Below the pieces are notes generated by a model that was not told where the DNA came from, ran no database searches, and saw nothing but the letters and a program-made list of their open reading frames with translations. A stretch of 64,000 nt of DNA. Origin: Rhodamnia argentea (Eukaryota; Streptophyta; Magnoliopsida; Myrtales; Myrtaceae). The position numbers and the translations under genes are program-made. Each line of letters opens with the position of its first letter. Position 1 is the first letter of the stretch. This document shows, piece by piece, positions 56,291 through 64,000 of the stretch. The stretch is taken from assembly GCF_020921035.1 (NCBI RefSeq), contig NC_063157.1, positions 20,973,015-21,037,014 on the forward strand, given 5' to 3'.

Positions 56291-56765
56291 ATGGAACATC
56301 ATCCGAAGAAAGATGATGAAGTAATTGCTTCACTTCCAAAAGAGAGAGGGTTCCTAGCTCCTAATCTATGCCTTCACTACAACTATCAAATCACCATCCT
56401 TCCAAATGTCATCACATTTCAGAGTCACTTCTGAGTCAAATACGATAATTAGAGGTGATCGATTCTCAATTCAATTCCTAAGAGGTCCAATGGAACCAAT
56501 GAATTATTAGTAAGAGTGGACAACACAGACTTTAATTTTAATATATTATTCAAAATTAGCTTTATATTTAAGAAATAAAAAATAACTAGTAGATAATTAG
56601 GTTTATATCCTAAAACTAAAAAAATGAAAAATAATCGGTTCGATTTTCGATTCCAGGGAACCGGACCTAACCGACTAATTTGGTCAGTCAGTATTGCTCA
56701 CCCCAAAACAAGAACACTGTTGTAACCTCTCACCCAAAAACCGGTTCCACTTGGCTAAGAGTGTG
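56291..56765 (+). pseudogene. SOT-1-like relic split by a MITE
   Basis: The ATG at 56291 opens 47 codons matching the SOT-1 N-terminus (EVIASLPKERGFLAPNLC, then ILPNVITFQSHF), with two codons lost at the QNFWFPV position and a stop at 56432. After an insertion of about 255 bp, the match resumes near 56706-56765 with the PAPS-loop codons (cacccaaaaaccggttccac ttggcta), that is, PKxGxTWL. It then ends. It is a fragment of a lost SOT-1 sister. Confidence 0.8.
56450..56704. mobile_element. Small hAT-like insertion in the SOT relic
   Basis: It starts TAGAGGTGATCGATTC and ends near GTATTGCTCACCCC, ends similar to the other hAT elements here, with gaaccggacc-type subterminal DNA. It separates codons that are adjacent in SOT-1. 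The target duplication is too decayed to define the edges exactly. Confidence 0.5.
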
Positions 56766-57731
56766 TGTGGCTCGGCATTGGAAATGAACTTTGGCTCTAA
56801 AGATCCAGGGTTAAATGTTAGGGCGTTTAGCAAAAAATTTTGGGACTACTTTGGGCAAATACCAGCACTGGCAAAGTTGATGTTGAATGAATACAATTTC
56901 TATATCATTGCTATGATATAAACTTAGAGCAAGATGCGGATTTATCAGTTGGGTTGATCCTAATATCACTCATTCTCCAATGATTGTATAAAAAAAATCT
57001 TTTAATGGTCAATGTCGAAGGAAAAACCGAGTCCACCCATCATGAGAATAATGGTGGTTCCATGGAAGCTGAAGTGAGCACTCAAAACATAATTGAAGTT
57101 AATGTTGGTTGTTTCCCGATTGTTTATTGTTGGAAAATTTATAAAAAAAATTTAAAATTTATTATAATTATGTCAATTCAATCTTTTATATATATATATT
57201 TACCAATTCAATTCTAAATCTTTGTAAGAATGCTTACTAAATAAAAACATATTTCATTCCAATAAAAGAGGGGTTACGGACGAGCTATGTTCGCCGCTGA
57301 AAGCTGCACACTTGGTAATCTACTGCAAGATACTAGATTTTCATAATGATATAATATCACTATCTTTATTCACAACCTACTAATTATTTGTCAGGTTTGG
57401 CTGCAATATCTTAACATACTTGGTAGTCCACTGCCAAGTCTAGAGTGGTAACATCATTATCTCATAGGTGACTGATGGGCTCACTCATTAAGTCACAAAC
57501 TACTTGGTAATCTACTACTAGATGCAAGGATTTTACTAGGAATTTATATTTGCATCATAATAATATTGTTCATAAGTAAAACAATCCAACTGGTAAAGTA
57601 TGTAAACCATTAATAATTTATTAGTGGAAGAATGCTCCCACTTGTAAAAGCGAATGATTTTTTGCAATTAAAGGGTAACTCCACTTGGTAAAGTAACTAT
57701 TTCAGTAGTATGTCACCGACAAATAGAATTT

Positions 57732-57759
57732 TTTTTTTTTTTTTTTGTTGGTAAGGAAA
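57732..57759 (-). mobile_element. Tiny 5'-truncated retroposon remnant
   Basis: This is a 28-bp insertion (a T run, then GTTGGTAAGGAAA). It is flanked by a perfect 15-bp duplication CGACAAATAGAATTT (57717-57731 and 57760-57774). The SOT-4 unit has the empty site near 30906. On the minus strand it ends CCTTACCAAC plus poly(A), like the insertion at 8856-8875. Confidence 0.75.
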
Positions 57760-58844
57760 CGACAAATAGAATTTGATGCTCGTAAAATCAATATAATGTT
57801 AATAATCTACTAAAAATTTGAAGTGGCAAAATAGCTTTTCTTTTTTCAAACTACAACTCTTAATTGATCACCACACTAGGAAAGTAAGTGATTCTAGCGG
57901 GAAAATGTGTCGACTTGGGAAAAAGATTTTCTGTTTTATTCAACAAAGATATGTCAATATTGTAAATCGATTATTTACTTAGCATGTTACAAATAAACAA
58001 CTGTTCCTACTTGTCAAATCGCAACAATGTGAATAATCCACGAATATAGTGATAAAAGAGTATTTATTTTTCACAAGACAACCATCAATCAACATTATCA
58101 GTATCGAATTATGAAACTAGTAATTTACTAGTGAAAATATATGCCCAAATGTAAAAAAGAAAGATTGTTGTAATTTACAAGGATATTTTAGCTTGGTAAA
58201 TGGATGTCATAAATACACGTTGTTACTCGCTCGTCAATTCTCAAAACAATCAAAAAATAATTCTTAAAACGATGTTAATAATCTACTAGGAAATTATAGT
58301 GTTAAAATAATTATTTAGCCTGTAAGCTATCATGATTAACTGAGATTACTCGACTAGATAAGCAATTCGTGATCCCGTATCTAAAACAGTCCACTTGAAG
58401 AATTTAAAACTATTGGCAATTTAACTATTCAAGCAAGTTACGTTTATTATTTCTTTGTTAACGGAAAATTATCAAAAAAATATGAAATCTACTCCAATTA
58501 TGCCAATTTAGCCCTAAATATTTTTTTTTGTCAATTGAGTCCTAAATCTTTTACAATCGAGTCAATTCAATCCATTTGATCGGCGAACGTTGAGGGGACA
58601 GTTTTTTTAAATAATATTTTGACATCTTTCGAATTTTTAATTACTTTTTCATTTGTTAATAGTTTTTTTCTTTTTCATTTTCTTTTTATTCGCATTGTCG
58701 CAGTGGGGACTGCGTAAATCGTCTATTGTAGGACGAGCTCAAAATAGCTCTTTAACCAAACTTCCTTTCTTGTAGAAGTTGAATTAGATGGGAGAGCTGT
58801 TGAGTGTTAATTAGTCCATTCCACTCAAATAACTTTATGGCCAT

Positions 58845-58846
58845 CA

Positions 58847-58892
<46 letters not shown>

Positions 58893-58895
58893 GAA

Positions 58896-58951
<56 letters not shown>
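58845..58951. repeat. Compound (ATT)n(GAT)n microsatellite
   Basis: About 14 ATT units are followed by about 18 GAT units. The homologous sites before SOT-1 and SOT-4 carry only a short ATT run. It ends 10 bases before the putative TATA box of SOT-6. Confidence 0.9.
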
Positions 58952-59099
58952 CGGTCGTCTTATAATACTAGGAGTTCCATCCAAACATGTCGGCAAGCCC
59001 TTGATGTGCATAACCAGCATCAGTCCTCTACTTCCCATAAGCACAAAAAGATCGGTGCTTCACATTCATCTGCTTGTTTCGATTCTTACTCGAACATCC

Positions 59100-60116
59100 A
59101 TGGCACACCAGCAACTTTCTTTGCGGTTCGCCGTCGTAAGTAGTGAAGAAGATGACCGGGAGGAGGCCATTGATGAACTAATTGCTTCACTTCCCATAAG
59201 CAAAAGCCCGATTCGTCCTGTCCATAGCCTTTCCCAAAACTTTTGGTGCCCGATCCTCGTGCTTCCTAACGTGATCGCGTTCCGGTGGCACTTTGAAGCC
59301 AAGGAGAAGGACATTCTCTTGGTCTCTAATCCCAAATCGGGGACCACCCGGCTTAAGGCCCTAGTGTTCTCCATCGTCAACCGCTCCGGCTTCGACATCT
59401 CCAATACATCCTTGCTCACTTCGAGCCCCCATGACCTCGTTCCTTTCATCGAGCTCCGGGAGTGTGTAAGCAACCTGATGCCCGAACTTGACGTCCCCGC
59501 AGAGCAGAGGCGGCTCTTTTCAACGCACATCCCTTACCCATACTTGCCGGAGAGCGTCCGGCGGTCGGATCGCCGGATCATTTACATATGCCGGAACCCA
59601 TTGGATACCGTGGTTTCCTCTTGGCACTTCTTACTCGAGATGGCACGGTCGGAGGACCAGCCAGGGTGGTCCTTGGAGGAGCATTTCGAGACCTTTTGCC
59701 GAGGGGAAGTCTTGTTCGGGCCCTTTTGGGATCACATCACGGGGTACTGGAAAGAGTGCTTGGAGAGGCCACACAAGGTCTTGTTCCTCAAGTATGAGGA
59801 CCTGAAGGAGGATACAATAGGACAGCTGAAGAAGGTGGCCGAGTTCGTAGGGCTTCCCTTCGCCGAGGAGGAAGAGGAGGGAGGTGTCATTGAAGAGATA
59901 ACCAAAATGTGTAGCTTGAACACCCTCAAGAACCTAGAGGTCAACAGATCCGGCAAATTATCCCCGGCTAATACCGTGGTGGAGAAGAGAAGCTTTTTTA
60001 GGAAAGGGGAGGTGGGTGATTGGGTAGACCATCTCACTCCTTCCATGGTGGATCACCTCAATAGCATCATGCAGGAGAAGATGAGCCCCTTTGGGTTACA
60101 GTTCAAAACATGTTGA
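59100..60116 (+). CDS. Cytosolic sulfotransferase SOT-6 with altered PAPS loop
   Basis: The full-length, uninterrupted 338-residue sulfotransferase starts at the ATG at 59100 (MAHQQLSLRF). The frame is open further upstream, but that is leader. Catalytic His143 (STHIPY), YICRNPLDTVVSS with R165 and S173, and RKGEVGDW (301-308) are present. The PAPS loop reads NPKSGTTR (77-84): the Trp that stacks on the adenine of PAPS in the family is Arg. SOT-4 has the same change, so it predates their duplication. Other unusual residues are Cys158 to Arg (SDRRI) and a final Cys in place of Arg. It could be inactive, weakly active or altered in cofactor use. An early pseudogene with a still-open frame is equally possible. 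Confidence 0.85.
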   Translation: MAHQQLSLRFAVVSSEEDDREEAIDELIASLPISKSPIRPVHSLSQNFWCPILVLPNVIAFRWHFEAKEKDILLVSNPKSGTTRLKALVFSIVNRSGFDISNTSLLTSSPHDLVPFIELRECVSNLMPELDVPAEQRRLFSTHIPYPYLPESVRRSDRRIIYICRNPLDTVVSSWHFLLEMARSEDQPGWSLEEHFETFCRGEVLFGPFWDHITGYWKECLERPHKVLFLKYEDLKEDTIGQLKKVAEFVGLPFAEEEEEGGVIEEITKMCSLNTLKNLEVNRSGKLSPANTVVEKRSFFRKGEVGDWVDHLTPSMVDHLNSIMQEKMSPFGLQFKTC

Positions 60117-60821
60117 GCGTTAATCACTTTCACTTTCTCCGTGTGCGTGTCATTAGAAATAAGCCAAGTTAATGATGGACGGATCCGCTATCCTCCTTAT
60201 TGGTATAGCACAGAGAACTCAAGAATCCTCGACTTCTCTGTCGCCATAGATGAACCGAGTATTTGATGGCGATCATGTGTAAGAAAGGCGAAAAAAAAAA
60301 AAAAGATTTATTGGTTGCACTGGTAGACTACATCTGGTACTGTAAACTACTACGGTCCTATCGTCAATATTAATGGTCGAGATCACAATATGATCTATAG
60401 TTCATTCAGTAGCAAAGGAACCAAGCAAGCCCCCAGCAAATCGTGTTACTACAACCCGATGTGATAGAAAGTTTGAGCTCAATTGATATACCAAACCTTA
60501 TGAGCTAGACATAATCCACTTACCGCACATCATAATCAAAGTCAGCAAGTTTCGACTAAAATTGGCTGAATGAACTCAATTGGCAAAGTGTCAAAAAGTT
60601 TAAGACTCAATTGACAAAGTTTCAAAAGGTTTAGAACTCAATTGGCAAAATTAAAATGTTTATAACTAAATTGGCAAAAGTGCAATAGGTTTAAGACTTT
60701 TTAAATTATTTTTTTCCATAAATCCGTTGATCATATTGATACACCAAAACCTAAGTCTTGTAGGACATAAAGTGGGAGCAGAAGTGAGGAAAGAAAAAAA
60801 AATCAACCTTTATCGAGACAA
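60117..60821. repeat. SOT-6 3' flank
   Basis: This is a near copy of 37846-38550. No gene. Confidence 0.5.
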
Positions 60822-61005
60822 TACACCTCTTAAAGAATGGAAGATCCATCAACTAGATGTAAAGTCGGCACACGAGAAGTGCAAAGTAATGGAAAGATCG
60901 AGCTCAAATATTGCAAGACGGATGATCAAGTGACAGACATATTCAATAAAGCACTACTGCCATGTGCCATCCAAGTTCGAGACCTTGTGGACTATGCTTG
61001 GAGTA
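60822..61005 (+). pseudogene. Ty1/copia polyprotein remnant, second copy
   Basis: This is the same RT (LKEWKIHQLDVKSA) to RNase H (KIELKYCKTDDQVTDIFNKAL) fusion as at 38551-38735, with the same internal deletion. The deletion therefore predates the large duplication. Confidence 0.75.
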
Positions 61006-61202
61006 TAAAAAAAATTGGATCATGGAGGAGTGTTAAAATGATTGGTTTAATTTTCATGATCAGTATATGTCTAGAAGAGTATAGTCTCATTAAGAAAGTT
61101 TTAAGATTAGTGTTGAAGTCTCTAAAAAAGCGTGGATAAGATGAAAGCAACAAAAAAAAAAAAATCAGTGACATGCAAAGATAATTTGTGCTATGAGGCG
61201 GT

Positions 61203-61460
61203 GATGAGTGCCTATAGGCTATAAATAGGAGAGCGGATGTTCATTTTGTAGAGTAGACCAACAAGCTTAGCTCCTTTCCGTTTCATTGTGATACTTACCA
61301 AATAACAAAAGTCTTCTCTTTTCCTTGTAGTCTCTTGCCGATAATAAACTCTCATATGTTCATCCTTGTTGTTTTTTCGCACAATTCTTTCCCACATACT
61401 AACATATAAACCAAAGACCAACAGTGACCCATCAAGTACGGGGTACAAATTTCTAGATAA
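61203..61460 (+). mobile_element. Copia LTR-like remnant, second copy
   Basis: This is the counterpart of 38945-39200, with ctataaatagg near 61219. Confidence 0.45.
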
Positions 61461-61580
61461 AAGTATAAAGAGCTTCTATTTTCTCAAATAAAATAATGTA
61501 ATGGATCTTGCTTTAAATAAGGGCATGATGATGCTATATCAGTATCAAATTAGAGCCTGAAGTAGCCATGACAATTTCTA

Positions 61581-62186
61581 GGATAAATTTCAAAAAAGGG
61601 CCCAAAGTGCCTTCATTTTCTCAAACAAGGACCTAAAGTTTACCTTATTTCAAATAAGTGCATAAAGTGATTTATTTTCTCAAATAACGGCTTGAAGTGG
61701 ACTTTATTTTAAATAAGGATTTGAAGTGACCTTATAGTCTCAAAAAAGGGCCTAACTCACCCGTTGGTAAGGGCATTTTGTATTTTTTTTTTATAACATT
61801 TTATTTTTTATTTGTTTTTTTTTCCTTTCTTCAATTTTCCAAAAATTTAAAAAATATAAACGCAAAAAAGAACCACATGCGGGAGGGCAACACCCTCCTG
61901 CCTAAATCTCTATTTTTTCCTTACTTTTAATTTTTTAAAAATTGTAATTTAATTTAACTAAAAATTAGGCTAAAATTATATTTTTACGAAAATGCCCTTG
62001 ATCAACAGGAATATTTGACTAGTCGGGTGGCTGACTAGGTCAGACCATTATTTGAAATAGGCATAGTCACTTCGGATCTTTATTTGAAATAAATAAAACA
62101 CTTTGGGCTCTTATTTGAAACAAGGACCACTTTAGGCCTTGTTTGAGAAAACGAAGACAATTGGTGCCCATATTTAAAATTTTTCC
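61581..62186. mobile_element. Nested Mutator-like MITE, second copy
   Basis: This is the paralogue of 39319-39906. The same 9-bp target duplication (CAATTTCTA at 61572-61580, CAGTTTCTA at 62187-62195) confirms a single ancestral insertion. Confidence 0.75.
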
Positions 62187-62984
62187 CAGTTTCTAATGAG
62201 GGCCTGGCACCGACTGATTAAATATTCCAACTAGTCAAAGACATTTTGGTCCAAAGACAATTTTAATTCAAAATTATCTTTTATTTTACTATTTTCTTTG
62301 CTACGGCCGGCAAGGGTCGCCCTTGCCCAATCCTCTCTAGGCATGGCACGTGGCCGACCTCCAACCACGGACGGAAAGAAAAGAAAGAAAAAAGTAAAAA
62401 AAAATTAAATAAAAGATAAAAATGCTCTTGACCAATTTGAATGTTGGGCCATTCGTTGAGACTAACATAGCTACTTCATGCCATTATTTGAAAGAAAGTT
62501 CACTTCGGACTCTTAAATGAGAAAACGACAGCACTTTAGGCCTTTATTTGAGAAAATAAGCGTACTTCATGCCCTCACTTAGAATTTTTCCTATAAAATT
62601 AATGGATCAGAAAGAGGGAGAGAGACTAAAGTTTGTTACTGTGATACCAAGGGATTAGCATGAAGAACTTAAGGATCAACAAAGAAGTGGGAATTCTCCT
62701 AACCTCCAACCGGATCTAAAGCAACGTTAAAAGTTTGAGCAACTGTACCCATCATACGAGTCCGGAGTCCGTTCAAGCACTCCAAAACGAACATGCAACA
62801 TCCGAGGTGGTCCCATATGGGCTTACCGATTTGATAATTAAGGCAAACAATCTTATTTCTAACATCAATCGGTAATATTGGACAATAAGATTGTGAAACC
62901 CGAGGCTTATTTCTTTCCTACCATAACCGACAGTAGCCTACTCATCCAAATGTCTACTCCTCTTGGGCCTAGAGCCAAAATCGT
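62187..62984. repeat. Duplicated intergenic block (array copy 4)
   Basis: This is the counterpart of 39907-40704. No gene. Confidence 0.5.
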
Positions 62985-63702
62985 TAGAGGTAAGTAAAAA
63001 AGACCGCCGGAACCTTGACCGCCCGGACCGGACGGGGATCGATGGTCCGGTTTTTGATTTTAGGGGGATCCAGTCCGGTTCCCGACTCCTAAAATTGGAA
63101 TCGGTGACCAGGCAATCTGGTTCCCGGTTCTAGGGCCTATGACGGGACTAGATAGGACATGTCTCTCTTTTTAAAAAAAATTAGAAAAAACAAAGCTAAC
63201 ATTTACTTGTTGTTTAGGTTGAGGTCCTTTAGGGTTTCTTTACTTCACTTACGTGTAGCGCCGCGGACATTTTTTCTTACCTCTCCACTATCCACTCTCC
63301 ACTTCTCTCGCTACACAGACGAGTCCCGAGTCATCCCACCGCTTGCCTCACCTCAAACTTTATTGGCACCGTTTGCAACCAAGTCGCTGGTGGACGAGTT
63401 CGATCCGGAGCTACCAATTGAAAAGGCCTTCACTTCGCCGAGCTCGTGGTACACCGACCCTTGTTTCCTCGACCTCAAGCTCAATCGCGTCTTCTATAAA
63501 AATGTGCATCCACTTTTCGGAACGGCAAATCAGAAACCCTTGCGGCCGCTCGAGAATCGAACCGAACCAATGGTCCGATCCGGTTCCCGGTTCCGAGGGT
63601 GGCCGGTCTAGTCCGCGGTTCCGAAAAGTACGGCCTGGGACCACCGGTCCAGTTCCCAATTTTTTATGGAAACCGGACCGGACCGGGAACCGCTCACTCT
63701 TA
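62985..63702. mobile_element. hAT element carrying a choline monooxygenase fragment, second copy
   Basis: This is the paralogue of 40705-41424, with the same 8-bp flanks (AAAATCGT at 62977-62984, AAAATTGT at 63703-63710). The identical position in the two units shows that it was carried by the segmental duplication. Confidence 0.85.
63159..63611 (+). pseudogene. CMO: Captured choline monooxygenase N-terminal fragment, second copy
   Basis: The ORF includes VDEFDPELPIEKAF, then SSWYTDPCFLDLKLNRVFYK, which is slightly closer to the expected family sequence than the first copy. The N-terminus is transit-peptide-like. The frame stayed open in both copies although no function is expected. The extra upstream Met at 63159 lies in element DNA. 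Confidence 0.75.
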
Positions 63703-64000
63703 AAAATTGTATGGATCACGTTTCAAAGCTCCGCAATTTCCTCCATGAATGGACATGAAATGAATCCCGGAATGTCGCAAACTCATGAAAGAGCTTAGAC
63801 GACTATACTCTCTTGCCCAATAAGGAACAAGCACAAGTACTCGTGCTAGAACGCATAGATTTCAGTATGCAAGCACTACCTTTCACTTTTAGACCAAACC
63901 GAATCGAGTGATACAATGAACTTCATCGAGAGATTTTGGGAAGACGAGTGAGCTATGCTTTCATTTTTGTTGGAATTCAAAGCGATGACGTATTTCTTGC
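63703..64000. repeat. Intergenic block continuing past the window
   Basis: This is the counterpart of 41425-41722. The duplication runs beyond the window end, where another long-TIR element would be expected to start. Confidence 0.45.

Larger units (their letters stand above)
56770..59099. promoter_or_regulatory. SOT-6 upstream region
   Basis: From about 56900 this is the shared upstream block (as 30060-31040 plus 35696-36829), uninterrupted by the 4.65-kb element. It ends in a long compound microsatellite (58845-58951). TATAATA is at 58961-58967, about 135 bases before the ATG. Confidence 0.5.

Overview
The window is nuclear DNA of a flowering plant, most likely a eudicot. The genes are intronless cytosolic sulfotransferases (SOTs), the intergenic DNA is AT-rich, and it is packed with plant-type transposons (Mutator-like, hAT, PIF/Harbinger, Ty1/copia, TRIM, SINE). 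A woody rosid such as a member of the Myrtales would fit, but nothing here proves it.

The backbone is a same-strand tandem array of SOT genes. Four look intact in the reading frame with complete motifs: SOT-1 (7858-8814), SOT-2 (13037-14032), SOT-3 (20845-21840) and SOT-5 (51766-52776). SOT-6 (59100-60116) is full length, but the Trp of its PAPS-binding PKSGTTW motif is Arg. SOT-4 (36830-37845) shares that change and also has a frameshift. Smaller SOT relics lie at 15333-15410, 23140-23212, 26674-26800 and 56291-56765. At 42850-44990 the flanks of a SOT unit remain with no gene between them. The family transfers sulfate from PAPS to small hydroxylated metabolites in the cytosol. The acceptors cannot be read from the sequence.

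The array grew by repeated segmental duplication. A unit of about 7.8 kb carries SOT-2 and SOT-3, with a junction near 19544. A longer unit carries SOT-4 and SOT-6 (about 30-42 kb and 56.9-64 kb), and its upstream part also precedes SOT-1 (2.6-7.3 kb). Because units are duplicated, many transposon insertions can be checked against an empty paralogous site inside the same window, which gives their relative order.

The most striking feature is that three unrelated non-autonomous transposons carry captured pieces of host genes. A Mutator-like element (10330-11904; 9-bp target duplication and an empty site beside SOT-3) carries a patatin-like phospholipase of the pPLAIII type. A second long-TIR element (42991-43992), sitting where a SOT gene was lost, carries the N-terminal part of the plastid acetyl-CoA carboxylase carboxyltransferase alpha subunit on the minus strand. 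A hAT element with 8-bp target duplications, present in both large units (40705-41424 and 62985-63702), carries the N-terminal part of a choline monooxygenase-like gene.

Other structures are a 1.9-kb palindrome with arms of about 790 bp (16369-18267), a 4.65-kb TG...CA insertion with an unrecognised 185-codon ORF and two tandem-repeat arrays (31041-35695), a TRIM with a visible primer-binding site, a SINE, two tiny poly(T) insertions with target duplications, and a duplicated Ty1/copia remnant. Regions 1-2635 and 48.7-50.2 kb hold nothing I can identify with confidence.
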